Source of the DNA: Algoriphagus chordae
GTDB taxonomy: Bacteria; Bacteroidota; Bacteroidia; Cytophagales; Cyclobacteriaceae
Direction of reading: 5' to 3'
Assembly (NCBI RefSeq): GCF_003254055.1
Contig: NZ_QKZT01000005.1
Coordinates: forward strand, 206,829 to 270,828
Length of the DNA: 64,000 nucleotides
Shown piece after piece: positions 47,572-58,011 of this stretch. Both the position numbers and the translations under genes were made by a program. How positions within the stretch are numbered: position 1 is the first letter of the stretch; each line of letters starts with the position of its first letter. The notes under the pieces are model-generated. The model was given only the letters and a program-made list of their open reading frames with translations. It searched no databases and was not told the DNA's origin.

Positions 47572-48698
47572 GCTATACCTTTTAACGAATAAAAACTAAG
47601 CCAATCTTGTGCGAGAGTCTCAGACTCAAACATATCTTCGATAATCTTTTTATTCACTTTAGCTTTCTTAGATATATCGACAATATCATTTAAAACATAA
47701 ATTAAAGTTTTAGATAATTCTTGAATTGAGTCTAGTTCAATAAAAAAAACACCAGAGTTTTTTAAGGACTTATAAGGTAACCATGACCCAGTGATAATTA
47801 TGCTACCAGCATAGAGAGCTTCTACCATAGACGCTGAATATTGATCGGTAATTTGAAGATTAATAAATATGTCAGTGGCAACACGAATAGTGCTAACGTC
47901 AGTTTGAGAGAGAAAATGCTTATAAAAAATCATATCAGCCTGAATATCTCTAGCCTTTTTTACGATCATCTCTTGATTAGCCTTTTCAGAACCATAAGTC
48001 AAAGGAAAAACAAACTCAAATTCATCAAGTATAGGTTTTTCCAAGCCAGCCAATTCTGAAATAATCAAAGGATGCTGCTGTCCTTGATTAAAATTATAAC
48101 CAATAACAACTTGAATTTTTCTTTTATTCCAATTAAGATTAGCCTTTGCATCAACTTTATTTAGATTAAGTGCATCCATCATATCTAAATTATCTAAAAA
48201 AAATGGTATTGCCTCAATCTTTGATATTGGGACAAAAAATTTCTCAGAAACAATTTCTTTTAATGCAGAATTGGAGCAATGAATCAAATCTGCCCTTCTA
48301 AACATATAGCCTAAAACATACATTTTCCACTTATTTGCCCTTAACACTTCAGAGCCCCACACAGAGATCACAACTTTATTACCTTTAAATCTTAATAATG
48401 GCCAAATAAACAAATATTGTATTTTCGCTAGGTGAATATGAATAACATCGAAACTAATAGGTAATTTCAAAAATCGACAAATTATATCAAAAGGGTAAAT
48501 CAATTTCCTTAGAACTCTATTATCATATGCTTTACCGAAAGACCTTGCTATTTGGATATTTTCAAAAATATTTTTGTTATCATCTTTTATCTTTTTGATA
48601 CTGAAAGCTGAAAATTCATCACTGTTAAACCTTGAATAAGATCTGATAAAGGAAGTAAGTAGTTGATGATTACAATCACCGATAAATAGGATTTTCAT
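47568..48698 (-). CDS. Glycosyltransferase family 4 (GT-B)
   Basis: The 376-aa protein opens MKILFIGDCNHQLLTSFIR and has FDVIHIHLAKIQ, VVISVWGSEVLRANK, DLIHCSNSALKE, and a C-terminal SASMVEALYAGSIIITGSWLPY block typical of GT4 enzymes, with the EALYAG acceptor/nucleotide motif. It probably adds a repeat-unit sugar in the cytoplasm. A decayed relative of this same gene lies immediately upstream (48711-49506). Confidence 0.9.
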   Translation of the reverse strand: MKILFIGDCNHQLLTSFIRSYSRFNSDEFSAFSIKKIKDDNKNIFENIQIARSFGKAYDNRVLRKLIYPFDIICRFLKLPISFDVIHIHLAKIQYLFIWPLLRFKGNKVVISVWGSEVLRANKWKMYVLGYMFRRADLIHCSNSALKEIVSEKFFVPISKIEAIPFFLDNLDMMDALNLNKVDAKANLNWNKRKIQVVIGYNFNQGQQHPLIISELAGLEKPILDEFEFVFPLTYGSEKANQEMIVKKARDIQADMIFYKHFLSQTDVSTIRVATDIFINLQITDQYSASMVEALYAGSIIITGSWLPYKSLKNSGVFFIELDSIQELSKTLIYVLNDIVDISKKAKVNKKIIEDMFESETLAQDWLSFYSLKGIA

Positions 48699-48710
48699 TA
48701 ATCAGAGCAA

Positions 48711-49506
48711 TTATTTGTAAACTATTATTTTAGACAAAAAAGGGGAATATAGTAAAGTGGAAGAGAGGAATTTATTAGTTCTATCTATAATTTCATTCCT
48801 ATATATTCTATTATTTCCATAAGTTAAAGGAACGATTAATTCAATGCAGTTAATGTATCTTTACTTAAACAACACAGTTGATCAATTATAAAAATATGCC
48901 GCAGACCTTCATTAAAATTATAACCAACAACATTCTGAATCCTAGCTAAATCCCAATTTAATTCCTCCTTAATATAATTGTTATATTTTTGTTCTTTGTC
49001 AATGATTTTAAGATTTTCTAAGAAAAAAAGAATCGCAATAACTTTAAATGAAGGTAAATTAAAATCTCTAATTAATTCTTTCCTCAATTCACTATTTGTA
49101 CAATGATTGAAATTAGCTCTTTTATACATCAAACCTAAAATAAACTTCCTACTCTTACTAGCAGGAAAATATTCAGAACAGCAAACAGAAATAACAAGCT
49201 TTTCACCCTTAATTCTAATAAACGGTCAAATTAAAGGACATTGAATTTTGATAAGGTTAATATGAACATAATCATAACCAGCTTTTAAGTTATAGAACTT
49301 AGAATAACTAGTAAAATTTCAAAAAACTTTATAATTGTATATATCCAAAAGACTTAGCATAATAAATGTTATCATATAAATCTTCATATTCAGACTTGAT
49401 AAATAAAATACTAAACGCATCAAAATTTATATATAAAATTTTTTTAAACATTATTTAAATAAAAAAAAAATTGGTGTCCACAATCACCAATAAGTAACAT
49501 TATCAT
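48711..49506 (-). pseudogene. Decayed paralog of the adjacent GT4 gene
   Basis: Minus-strand translation in shifting frames tracks the intact GT4 gene next door. LLIGDCGHQ matches LFIGDCNHQ, DYVHINLIKIQ matches DVIHIHLAKIQ, KLVISVCCSE matches KVVISVWGSE, and NWDLARIQNVVGYNFNEG matches NWNKRKIQVVIGYNFNQG. A W-to-stop change (CPLI, stop, PFIR), several frameshifts in the first 80 codons and loss of the last third (homology ends near 48711) break it. The longest intact piece is 98 aa (48836-49132). It looks like a tandem duplication that lost function. Confidence 0.85.
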
Positions 49507-49526
49507 AATTAAATTAAAAACATATA

Positions 49527-50057
49527 CTATAATACATTATTTCTTTTCTTAATTAACTTAGCAGGATTTCCACCAATTATACAGTATGAATCCACATCTT
49601 TTGTGACAACAGAGCCAGCCGCAATAATTGAACCTTTTGCAATTCTATTAACAGTTGAATTAACAATAACCCTTTCGCCAATCCATACATCATCTTCGAT
49701 AACCAAGATCTGTGCTTTATTATATCCTTGATTGACCATAGGTATAGACGTACTTTCATATTTATGATTTTGACCAAAAAATATAACATCTGGACCAATC
49801 ATCACATAGTTTCCTAACGACAAGTCTCTACCAATATTAAGATTATATCCTAATCCAGAAGATTCACCAATAGAAATTTTCCTTCTATAACCGATATTAA
49901 TTTTAGACTCAACTGTAAACTTTGATCCACTAGAATAAAATAGAAACTTGCAGGAAGAAAATCTAATATAATTTATATATGATCCGAAGAATTTTGACGA
50001 AGAACGTGGTAAATGCCTTAAAACAAATCTATATAGAATATAAATTAATAATCTCAT
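49527..50057 (-). CDS. Left-handed beta-helix acyltransferase
   Basis: The 176-aa protein has a basic N-terminal stretch, then hexapeptide repeats from about residue 55 ([40 protein letters not shown]) ending [13 protein letters not shown]. This is the CatB/LacA-like acyltransferase fold, using acetyl-CoA to modify a sugar of the polysaccharide. It overlaps the wzx gene by 4 bp, so it is co-translated with it. Confidence 0.88.
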   Translation of the reverse strand: MRLLIYILYRFVLRHLPRSSSKFFGSYINYIRFSSCKFLFYSSGSKFTVESKINIGYRRKISIGESSGLGYNLNIGRDLSLGNYVMIGPDVIFFGQNHKYESTSIPMVNQGYNKAQILVIEDDVWIGERVIVNSTVNRIAKGSIIAAGSVVTKDVDSYCIIGGNPAKLIKKRNNVL

Positions 50058-51337
50058 AGTTTTGCTTCTTCTTTAGCCACTATACGATTAAAAACTGAAA
50101 AACTTAAAACATATGTAACTAAACCTCCCAATATCATAGCAAACGGAACTCCATGAATACCAAAGCATTGTATAAATAGGACAATCAAAAGGGCATGAAA
50201 TAATAAAGAAACGAGATTTATCATAAAGTTGACTCTTATTTTCCCTAAACCAAACAACGCACTACCTCGAAATGCACTAGAATCTCTAATTAACCATGCA
50301 AACGCTAATACAATAAAATAGTATATAGAATTATAGTACTTTCCATTAAGGATATAAGTCATAAAAATTGTAACAAAAATTAGTGACAAACAAAAAATGG
50401 AAATTAAAGTATAATTCATTAGTCTATTATATTTATTGAAAGAAGATATCCATTTCACGAAATTGTTTGATTTTTCTGAAAAATGAGGATGTGTAATTTG
50501 AAGAACAGTCCTTGTGATAATACCAAGCATTCCAATAAAAATAGTAGCAAAACTATAATAACCCAATTCAAGTCTATCAACAGAAAAGAAATTTAAAATA
50601 AAAATATCTATAGAAATCAATATCATTCCAATTACATTAGTCAACATTGAATAAAATGAATAATTCATATGGAGCTTAAAAGGATTAGGCACCGAATTAA
50701 GTTTACTAAATATCAGAGCCTTATTTCTAATAAGAACAACTACCAAAGTCAAAACATAGCTGATTACAATTGCAGTTGCATACCCGTATAAAGAAAAATA
50801 ATATGTTAATAAAATCAGCAAAATCACTCCAATAGGCTTAGTTATTATTTGAACAGTTGAATATTCCTTTATCATTTTTAAAGACTGCAAATAACTTAGT
50901 ATACTACTATCTAAAGCAAGTGGAAATATACCCAAAGAATATATTATAAAAACACTATTAATTAAACTATCAGATGAGAGCATATTATTATAAATACAGA
51001 ATAGAATAATCAAAAAAGTAAGTAATTGAGGAAGTATAGAATAACACACCCCTTTTCTGAAGAGATAGTTTTTTTCTTCAATACTGCGATCTTCAGAGCA
51101 TAGTTTCAAGATTGATATATTAAATCCAAACCCAGCTAAAACAACAAACACACTCATAAATGATTGCATCACTTTTATTCTTCCTATATCTTCTGGAGTA
51201 ATTATCCAAGCAACGAGGATCTGAGAAGAAAAACCTAAAAATCGAATCAAAAAGTTAGCAGAAACCAGATGATAAAACCCCTTATCTCTAATTGATTTTA
51301 GCAAGCTTCTATTATTATGGATAAGTTGCTTAATCAA
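50054..51337 (-). CDS. Wzx-like polysaccharide flippase
   Basis: The 427-aa protein has about 12 membrane segments and the MATE/PST family opening ([20 protein letters not shown]) seen in O-antigen flippases. It should flip the lipid-linked repeat unit to the periplasm for the Wzy-like polymerase. Base composition is strongly A+T-rich compared with genes at the ends of the locus, as is common for wzx and wzy genes obtained by transfer. Confidence 0.88.
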   Translation of the reverse strand: MIKQLIHNNRSLLKSIRDKGFYHLVSANFLIRFLGFSSQILVAWIITPEDIGRIKVMQSFMSVFVVLAGFGFNISILKLCSEDRSIEEKNYLFRKGVCYSILPQLLTFLIILFCIYNNMLSSDSLINSVFIIYSLGIFPLALDSSILSYLQSLKMIKEYSTVQIITKPIGVILLILLTYYFSLYGYATAIVISYVLTLVVVLIRNKALIFSKLNSVPNPFKLHMNYSFYSMLTNVIGMILISIDIFILNFFSVDRLELGYYSFATIFIGMLGIITRTVLQITHPHFSEKSNNFVKWISSFNKYNRLMNYTLISIFCLSLIFVTIFMTYILNGKYYNSIYYFIVLAFAWLIRDSSAFRGSALFGLGKIRVNFMINLVSLLFHALLIVLFIQCFGIHGVPFAMILGGLVTYVLSFSVFNRIVAKEEAKL

Positions 51338-51340
51338 AAT

Positions 51341-52393
51341 TCATACATTTTTAATATACTCACTCCACTCTCCAATATCTATCCAAGAGCCTTCACTAAC
51401 AGGGAAAACTCCAACAGCTCCTTTTCTATCTAAAATTTTATTTATCAAATGTGTAATATGAAAAAATTCATTTTCAGGAATTTCATCGAGTAGATGTGGT
51501 TCCAATATATACATCCCGCTGTTAATCTTAAATGTAAGTTCAGGCTTTTCAGTTAATTTGACCAATTTCCCTTTTCCTGTTGTCTCTATAGTGCCATAGG
51601 GTATAGGGTAGTGTTTTAGTGCAGCAACTATAGTGATCTCATTTTTATGTGATTTATGATAATCAAGCATTTCAGAATAATCCTGATCAATAATTATGTC
51701 ACAATTACTCACAAAAAAAGTCTCATGAATAGAACCTTTTAACATAGACATACTGCCAGCAGTCCCCATAGGCTTTCCCTCTTTAAAATAGTTTATTTCG
51801 TAAGGTAGGTTTTGATTATTGAGATAATATTCAATTAATTCAGCCTTATAATTCACAGAAAGATAAAATCTACTACTTCCATGTTTATAAAACCTTTTAA
51901 AGATTTGTTCTAATATTGTGGTATCACCTACTGGAATAAGTGGCTTAGGTAATACATTGGTTAAAGGTTTTAATCTGGTACCAAACCCACCAGCCATTAT
52001 GATAACAGGAAGATCGAAGGTAGCTTGAGGTTCTGGCTTAGTTTCCTCAAAAATATCTTCCCAAAAGTAAATATCTAGGATGTTCTTTCCCTCATCCAAT
52101 ACAGGACAAAGCTCCATCCTGTACTTTAACATAAGATCCTTTATTACCTGAAAAGAATCCTCAGGCGAAGCAACTCTAATATTGTCACGTGCTATTTTAG
52201 TAACACAAGTATCTAAAGATCTGTCGTTAATAATTGCTCTCTGAATATCTCCTGCACTTAAAAGTCCTAGGAATGCATGCTCTTCCACTATGATCAGAAG
52301 CTTATGATCAATCTGATCCATCAACTTTATAGCGTCTAGAATACTCGCATTCTTATTTATACTTCTTCCTTTAAAATCAATATTTTTGTTCAT
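51341..52393 (-). CDS. CBS-domain nucleotidyltransferase (PtmE-like)
   Basis: Two CBS motifs (about 1-120, SINKNASILDAIKLMDQID and TKIARDNIRVASPEDS) precede a sugar-nucleotidyltransferase domain (128-350) with IIMAGGFGTRLKPLTNVLPK at 131-150. The fused CBS-nucleotidyltransferase layout is that of PtmE, which makes GDP-glucosamine in Campylobacter legionaminic acid synthesis. It lies directly after the LegB/LegC/PglD-like genes and its ATG overlaps the previous stop by 1 bp. The nucleotide and sugar used here are not shown. Confidence 0.87.
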   Translation of the reverse strand: MNKNIDFKGRSINKNASILDAIKLMDQIDHKLLIIVEEHAFLGLLSAGDIQRAIINDRSLDTCVTKIARDNIRVASPEDSFQVIKDLMLKYRMELCPVLDEGKNILDIYFWEDIFEETKPEPQATFDLPVIIMAGGFGTRLKPLTNVLPKPLIPVGDTTILEQIFKRFYKHGSSRFYLSVNYKAELIEYYLNNQNLPYEINYFKEGKPMGTAGSMSMLKGSIHETFFVSNCDIIIDQDYSEMLDYHKSHKNEITIVAALKHYPIPYGTIETTGKGKLVKLTEKPELTFKINSGMYILEPHLLDEIPENEFFHITHLINKILDRKGAVGVFPVSEGSWIDIGEWSEYIKNV

Positions 52394-53016
52394 TAGATTT
52401 TTTTTCCTGGATTTCCCACCACTAATTCATTGTCTTCTATATCTCTAATTACAACAGTTCCTGCTCCAACTACAACATTTTTCCCAATTTTGACACCTTG
52501 TTTTATCACAGCATTTGCCCCAACGAAAGTGAAATCACCTACGCTTACATTACCTGCTAACACTGCCCCAGGCGCAATATGTACTCCATTACCTAATGTA
52601 CACTCATGCTCGACAATCGACCCTGTATTTATAATACATAAATCACCAATTGTCACTAAAGGATTAATAGAAACGTTTTTAGAAATAAAATTACCAAAAC
52701 CCATTTTGCACGTTTTAGAAATAGAACTTAAAGGATGAATAACATTTAGAAGTTCACCATTTTTTGAGATAATATAGTTAGCTACCTTTTGTCGAATATT
52801 ATTATCACCAATTCCCAAAATATACTGCTTATCAGATGTCCATTCCTTAAAATTAGGATCCATTTCGTAACCTAGATAATTCAAATTGAACGGATTCCGA
52901 AATGTTTGTTTGGTCTCTGTATAACCCAATAAAAATAAGCCTGATTCAACGGCTGCGTCAGCGACGACATATCCATGACCAGAATACCCTACTAATACGA
53001 CTTCCCTATCTGACAC
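52393..53016 (-). CDS. PglD/NeuD-family sugar O/N-acetyltransferase
   Basis: The 207-aa protein has an N-terminal Rossmann-like PglD domain (about 1-85; REVVLVGYSGHGYVVADAA, LGIGDNNIRQKVANYI) followed by a left-handed beta-helix with HIAPGAVLAGNVSVGDFTFV and a C-terminal VVGNPGKKI. PglD acetylates the 4-amino group of UDP-2-acetamido-4-amino-trideoxyglucose. It overlaps the aminotransferase gene by 11 bp, supporting that order of steps. Confidence 0.9.
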   Translation of the reverse strand: MSDREVVLVGYSGHGYVVADAAVESGLFLLGYTETKQTFRNPFNLNYLGYEMDPNFKEWTSDKQYILGIGDNNIRQKVANYIISKNGELLNVIHPLSSISKTCKMGFGNFISKNVSINPLVTIGDLCIINTGSIVEHECTLGNGVHIAPGAVLAGNVSVGDFTFVGANAVIKQGVKIGKNVVVGAGTVVIRDIEDNELVVGNPGKKI

Positions 53017-54148
53017 TACTTGGAATATTTACTATCCTATCTTCCAAATACTCTGCATTTATTTGCTCATCGCGAAAGCAGCTTTCATACATTGGAAGCT
53101 TATACATCAATTGCCATATTGGCCTGGTCATGACTTTGGCCATATTGGTTTCCTTCAAGAATAAATCTCTTTCTTCCCGATTTTTCAATTCCACAGACAT
53201 CAACCAATAATTGGCTTTAGTTTCTGGCATTTCGGTCCGAAATCTAATATCGGATCCTTTGAAAAAATTATCATATAAATTGGCTAGTGCCCTTTTATCC
53301 TCTAGAAACTTATCTAGACTTTCTAGCTGTGCACATGCAAGGGCTGCATTCAAATTTGGCATTCTAAAGTTGAAACCTAATTCATCATGATAATACTCGT
53401 ATGGATGCGGTTTCTTTGCAGTGGTAGTGAGATATTTTGCTCTATCTCCTAAGGCTATGGAATTACTTACTATTGCCCCGCCACCACCGCAGGTTACAAT
53501 TTTATTTCCATTAAATGAAAAAACTCCTACTTCTCCAAAGCTCCCCGTCGGTTGCCCTTTAAACTCACTACCCAAGGATTCTGCGGCATCCTCTACTACC
53601 GGTATTTGCCAGCTATTACAAATATTTACCAATTCATCAATTCGAACTGGAAAGCCAAAAGTATGCATTGGCAAACAAGCTGAAATTTTCCTCCCAGTTT
53701 TTATATTGTAGCAGCCATCTTTACGTATTTCTCCATTTTCTGCTAGAAAATTGCTAAGTGCAACTGGAGAAAGTCCCATGGTATCTAAATCAACATCCAA
53801 GAAAACTGGATGCGCCCCATTATACGCTATAGCATTTGCTGTTGCTACAAATGTCAGGGCTTGTGTGATCACTTCATCTCCTGCATTGACTCCCACTAAG
53901 CGAAGCGCAACCTGTATTCCAGCCGTACCGTTTACCACTGCTACCGCCTTATTAGTGGATGTGATGTCTTGCATCATCACTTCAAATTTGTCCACATATG
54001 CTCCTACTGAAGAAACAAAGGTAGATTCAATAGTATCATTTAAATATTTCTTCTCGTTTCCACAAAATCTAGGTTCATGCAAAGGAATAAAATCATTGGA
54101 GTTAAAGCTCTCTCGAATAAAAGAAATGGTTTCTTGAAATCCGTCCAT
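53006..54148 (-). CDS. LegC-type sugar aminotransferase
   Basis: The 380-aa DegT/DnrJ/EryC1 enzyme has PLP lysine K216 (FSFNGNKIVTCGGGG), VEDAAESLGS at 185-194 and GTAGIQVAL. The opening IPLHEPRFCGNEKKYLNDTI and VSSVGAYVDKFE are characteristic of LegC proteins, which aminate 4-keto-6-deoxy-HexNAc nucleotides. It comes directly after the 4,6-dehydratase gene (1-bp overlap) and before the acetyltransferase, the order in bacillosamine/legionaminic acid sets. Confidence 0.92.
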   Translation of the reverse strand: MDGFQETISFIRESFNSNDFIPLHEPRFCGNEKKYLNDTIESTFVSSVGAYVDKFEVMMQDITSTNKAVAVVNGTAGIQVALRLVGVNAGDEVITQALTFVATANAIAYNGAHPVFLDVDLDTMGLSPVALSNFLAENGEIRKDGCYNIKTGRKISACLPMHTFGFPVRIDELVNICNSWQIPVVEDAAESLGSEFKGQPTGSFGEVGVFSFNGNKIVTCGGGGAIVSNSIALGDRAKYLTTTAKKPHPYEYYHDELGFNFRMPNLNAALACAQLESLDKFLEDKRALANLYDNFFKGSDIRFRTEMPETKANYWLMSVELKNREERDLFLKETNMAKVMTRPIWQLMYKLPMYESCFRDEQINAEYLEDRIVNIPSSVR

Positions 54149-55335
54149 TACATCTTTGAATCTAAATACTTTCCTGTTTCCTTATGTCCAAAATCAGGAA
54201 TCATTTTATGAAACAAATCCACAATCTCAGATTTATTCCATTCTTTTGCATCCCTCAAAGAAGATATGGTGTTCTCGAAAAACTCCAACTTATCCTCCTC
54301 AATATTAAGTTCATTTTTGATCACTCCTAGATTATGAAAACGATCAAGATCCAGAGTTTCCTTATTAGTATAAAACTCTTCAAAATCCTTTTCTCCAGTA
54401 GTGTCGCTCTCCGTGAAAAAGCACGGCCACTTTTTATCTTGAGGTAGTGTATTGACAAGTTCTCTAGCCTCATCTTCAGAATCGCATAAAAAGGGTTCAT
54501 ATCCCAATTGCTTTAAATATTTTACTGCTATATCAGCAAATGAGATCAAATGAAGACTTTCACTCAACTTTGGAAAAAACACATCTCGGTTCTCTCCAAA
54601 TATACAAGACATCAAACAAAGCTCACCAGACTCTTGTGGAGTGACAAAATATCTTTTCACATCAGATGGAGCAACAATAGGCTGCCTTTTTTGAATTCGT
54701 TGATTGAAACCATGTAAAAGTGATCCATCCGAAAAAGCAACGTTAGCAAATCGAGCTGTAGAGATAGAAATATCTTTACTTCTTCTCATCAAGAACATTT
54801 CCATTATCCGTTTAGATGCACCCATCATATTCACCGGATTAGCCGCCTTATCAGTGGACACACAAAAATATTTCCTTGTTCCGTTTTTGATTGATTGTAA
54901 AATAGTCTTGTCTGTATTAAAAACATTTACATCGATCATTCTCATCAATGTAAAGGGATCTTTTTCACTGCGTACATGTTTCAAAGCAGATAGATTTAGC
55001 ACATAATCATATACTCCGTCAGATTTTATAAATGTGTCATATTCCAACGAACCTATATCTAAAGCAAAAGTCTGGAAATCTCCGTCAATATAGCCGAAAG
55101 AACTCCTTATGTCTCTCACCAATTCTACCATGTTGTTTTCACTAATATCTACAACATGCAGCTTTTTAGGATTTCTTTTAAAGATCTCTTTCGTAACTGC
55201 CTGACCAATTGATCCGGCACCACCTACTACCAGAAATCTTGATTTTTTAACTATGGTAGATAATTCAGAATCTTTAGATAAAATATCCTTTTTAAACAAC
55301 TCCTCACTTCTACCTATTAGCTTAAGTATATCCAT
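54148..55335 (-). CDS. Nucleotide-HexNAc 4,6-dehydratase (LegB-like)
   Basis: The 395-aa extended SDR has FLVVGGAGSIGQAV at 34-47, STDKAANPVNMMGASKR (about 160-176) with methionine at the usual catalytic tyrosine place (M171, K175), and RFANVAFSDGSLLHGF. Those are signs of the FlaA1/PglF/LegB dehydratase class. It converts a nucleotide-linked GlcNAc to the 4-keto-6-deoxy sugar. The C-terminal part (about 280-395) is longer than in short FlaA1 forms. It is 3 bp downstream of the WbpB-type gene. Confidence 0.9.
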   Translation of the reverse strand: MDILKLIGRSEELFKKDILSKDSELSTIVKKSRFLVVGGAGSIGQAVTKEIFKRNPKKLHVVDISENNMVELVRDIRSSFGYIDGDFQTFALDIGSLEYDTFIKSDGVYDYVLNLSALKHVRSEKDPFTLMRMIDVNVFNTDKTILQSIKNGTRKYFCVSTDKAANPVNMMGASKRIMEMFLMRRSKDISISTARFANVAFSDGSLLHGFNQRIQKRQPIVAPSDVKRYFVTPQESGELCLMSCIFGENRDVFFPKLSESLHLISFADIAVKYLKQLGYEPFLCDSEDEARELVNTLPQDKKWPCFFTESDTTGEKDFEEFYTNKETLDLDRFHNLGVIKNELNIEEDKLEFFENTISSLRDAKEWNKSEIVDLFHKMIPDFGHKETGKYLDSKM

Positions 55336-55338
55336 GCC

Positions 55339-56313
55339 CTACTTTTTAGAAAAAGGATGATTTGTCAATTCTCCTGCTGCCAAAGGATGATAATCCCCTT
55401 TCAAACCTATAGGCTCTGCATGTCGAATATGCTGAACGATTTCTATACTAGGTCGTGCTTCTTCTAAGCCAAAGCCTTCTCCTCCCAAAATATGTTTGTA
55501 GCTATGCGTATGCAATTCCGTAAAGCCATCTGAGAACTCTATTTCTGTGCCTTCCATGGTCAATGAACGATAGGTTCTGCCTCCTCTTGCCTTCACAGCA
55601 TCTGGTAAGGTATCTGCATTGATACTCAAGAACCAACGTACTCTGGCTTTCTCCAATTCAAAATAACCAGAAGCTCTATCATGGGTGTGAACATGGACTA
55701 CGTTTTTCTTCACCGCTCCGAATACCCAAGTCAACATATCATAAAAGTGAACGCCAATATTGGTGGCAATTCCACCGGACTTACTCACATCACCCTTCCA
55801 GGAAGTGTAGTACCAATGTCCTCTTGAGGTGATATAGGCCAGATCAATGTCATAGATCTTGTCTTTTGGGCCTTCCTCAATCTGCTTCTTCAGTGCTATG
55901 ATAGAAGGATGAAGTCTGAGCTGAAGAATATTGTACACGCGGGTTCCATGCTCCTTCTCCACCTCTGCCAAGGCATCTATATTCCATGGGTTCAGCACCA
56001 AAGGCTTCTCACAAATCACATCTGCCCCTACTCGCAATCCAAAGCGGATATGAGAATCGTGCAGGTAGTTAGGGGAGCAAATGCTTACATAATCAATAGG
56101 CTTCTGAGTACGCTTCAGTTTCTCTACATGCCTATCAAAGCGCTCGAATTCAGTGAAAAAATCAGCATCTGGAAAATGGCTATCCATTACTCCCACGCTG
56201 TCAAATTTGTCATAAGCGGCTAAGAGTACATTTCCAGTATCTTTCACAGCTTTCATATGTCTTGGGGCGATATAGCCCGCGGCACCTATCAAGGCAAAAT
56301 TCTTCATACTCAA
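55339..56313 (-). CDS. wbpB: UDP-GlcNAcA 3-dehydrogenase, Gfo/Idh/MocA family (WbpB/WlbA)
   Basis: The 324-aa oxidoreductase has [18 protein letters not shown] at 10-27, the EKP motif at 102-104 and [11 protein letters not shown], fitting WbpB/WlbA. It oxidises C3 of UDP-GlcNAc uronic acid using NAD and 2-oxoglutarate. Neighbours WbpA, WbpE and WbpD complete the route to UDP-2,3-diacetamido-2,3-dideoxy-glucuronate. It overlaps the acetyltransferase gene by 4 bp. Confidence 0.92.
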   Translation of the reverse strand: MSMKNFALIGAAGYIAPRHMKAVKDTGNVLLAAYDKFDSVGVMDSHFPDADFFTEFERFDRHVEKLKRTQKPIDYVSICSPNYLHDSHIRFGLRVGADVICEKPLVLNPWNIDALAEVEKEHGTRVYNILQLRLHPSIIALKKQIEEGPKDKIYDIDLAYITSRGHWYYTSWKGDVSKSGGIATNIGVHFYDMLTWVFGAVKKNVVHVHTHDRASGYFELEKARVRWFLSINADTLPDAVKARGGRTYRSLTMEGTEIEFSDGFTELHTHSYKHILGGEGFGLEEARPSIEIVQHIRHAEPIGLKGDYHPLAAGELTNHPFSKK

Positions 56314-56882
56314 AGTTTTGTTACTTCTTTATTGCTAAGCAAATATCGATCTCCAGTTTCCTGGCATTCGGCTTCTCCTTGCTCATTGAAAACTAATTTA
56401 GAGCCAAATTCACTCATCCAGCCCATCTGTCTGGCAGGATTCCCCACCATCAAGGCATAAGCAGGAACATTCTTGGTAATCACCGCTCCTGCACCGATAA
56501 AGGCAAATGCGCCAATATCATGCCCACAGACTATAGTAGCATTGGCTCCTATGCTCGCTCCTTTTCCCACATGGGTTTTGGCGTACTCTGACTTTCTATT
56601 CACCGCACTCCTTGGATTGATCACATTGGTGAAAACCATGGAAGGTCCTAAGAACACATCATCATCGCAGCTCACTCCTGTATAAATAGAAACGTTGTTC
56701 TGAACCTTTACATTGTTCCCAAGGACAACTTGTGGAGAGACCACTACATTCTGGCCGATATTACATCTCTCTCCTATCTTACAATTAGGCATGATGTGTG
56801 AAAAATGCCAGATTTTGGTGCCAGCTCCGATTTCACAGCCTTCATCTATATAGGCACTTTCATGTGCGAAATAATCCTTCAT
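56310..56882 (-). CDS. wbpD: UDP-GlcNAc(3NH2)A N-acetyltransferase (WbpD/WlbB)
   Basis: The 190-aa beta-helix protein opens [20 protein letters not shown] and has [20 protein letters not shown] and [17 protein letters not shown], closely matching WbpD/WlbB. It acetylates the 3-amino group made by WbpE. The overlaps with the genes on both sides (4 bp each) show tight coupling. Confidence 0.94.
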   Translation of the reverse strand: MKDYFAHESAYIDEGCEIGAGTKIWHFSHIMPNCKIGERCNIGQNVVVSPQVVLGNNVKVQNNVSIYTGVSCDDDVFLGPSMVFTNVINPRSAVNRKSEYAKTHVGKGASIGANATIVCGHDIGAFAFIGAGAVITKNVPAYALMVGNPARQMGWMSEFGSKLVFNEQGEAECQETGDRYLLSNKEVTKL

Positions 56883-58003
56883 TTAAAAAAACTTTTGATG
56901 GTTTCAATGATATAGTCTTGATCTTCGGATTTCATCTCCGTATGAATAGGCAGTGAGAGTACGTTCTCACACAGTGATTCTGCTACAGGAAAATCACCTT
57001 TTTTGAATCCCAAATCTAAATACGCTTCCTGCTGATGTAGCGGAAGTGGATAATAGACCATGGACGGAACTCCTTTTTCAGCCAGGTAGCTTTTCAATTT
57101 GTCTCTGCTAATGCCTGCCACTTGTATCGTGTACTGGTGAAAAGCATGCGTAGAATTAGCCGCTCTTACGGGAATCTTAAGATGTGCATGTCCTGCAAAT
57201 GCTTGATCATATGTATCGGCCACTGCATTTCTAGAAGCTGAATAGCGATCCAAGTGCTGTAGCTTTACCTTCAAAATAGCAGCCTGAAGCGTATCCAAAC
57301 GGGAATTCACCCCAACGATATGATGATGGTATTTTTTCTTTTGACCATGATTGGCAATCATATGAAGTTTCTCTGCGAGCTCAGCATCATTGGTAAACAT
57401 CGCTCCACCATCTCCATAGCAGCCTAGGTTTTTGGAAGGGAAAAAGGAGGTAGTTCCCACATCTCCCATCGTTCCTGCCTGCTTTACTGTTCCGTCTGAG
57501 AAAGTATACTTAGCTCCAATTGCCTGAGCAGTATCTTCTATAACTTTAAGATTATGTTTTTGAGCTATTGCCAGAATAGCTTCCATATTGGAACACTGAC
57601 CGTACAAATGAACAGGAACAATCCCGGCTGTCTTAGGGGTAATCTTAGATTCTAGTTGCGTTATATCAAGCTCGTAGGTGTCAGGAACTACATCGATGAA
57701 AACTGGTTTAAGCCCTAATAAGGCAATGACTTCAGCTGTAGCAACATAAGTGAAGGCTGGCACGATCACTTCTTGACCAGGCTGGAAATCCAAGCCCATC
57801 ATGGCTATCTGAAGTGCATCTGTACCATTGCCGCAGGTAATCACATACTTCGCTCCAGTATAAGCTGCCAGCGCAATAGAAAATTCTTTTACCTGAGGGC
57901 CATTGATAAAGGCCGTCGTGTCGATCACCTCTTGAATCGCCTGATCTACCTCAGTCTTAATTAACTCATATTGGGACCGAAGGTCCACCATCTGCACTTT
58001 CAT
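56879..58003 (-). CDS. wbpE: UDP-sugar 3-aminotransferase (WbpE/WlbC)
   Basis: The 374-aa DegT/DnrJ/EryC1 enzyme has PLP lysine K191 in [25 protein letters not shown] and [14 protein letters not shown], and matches WbpE. It transfers an amino group from glutamate to the 3-keto sugar formed by WbpB. It lies 8 bp after wbpA. Confidence 0.94.
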   Translation of the reverse strand: MKVQMVDLRSQYELIKTEVDQAIQEVIDTTAFINGPQVKEFSIALAAYTGAKYVITCGNGTDALQIAMMGLDFQPGQEVIVPAFTYVATAEVIALLGLKPVFIDVVPDTYELDITQLESKITPKTAGIVPVHLYGQCSNMEAILAIAQKHNLKVIEDTAQAIGAKYTFSDGTVKQAGTMGDVGTTSFFPSKNLGCYGDGGAMFTNDAELAEKLHMIANHGQKKKYHHHIVGVNSRLDTLQAAILKVKLQHLDRYSASRNAVADTYDQAFAGHAHLKIPVRAANSTHAFHQYTIQVAGISRDKLKSYLAEKGVPSMVYYPLPLHQQEAYLDLGFKKGDFPVAESLCENVLSLPIHTEMKSEDQDYIIETIKSFFK

Positions 58004-58011
58004 ATAAAAAT

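Noticed and set aside
51341..55335. Complete legionaminic acid pathway
   Set aside because: The synthase, hydrolysing epimerase and CMP-transferase are not present in the window, so only the shared early steps are claimed.
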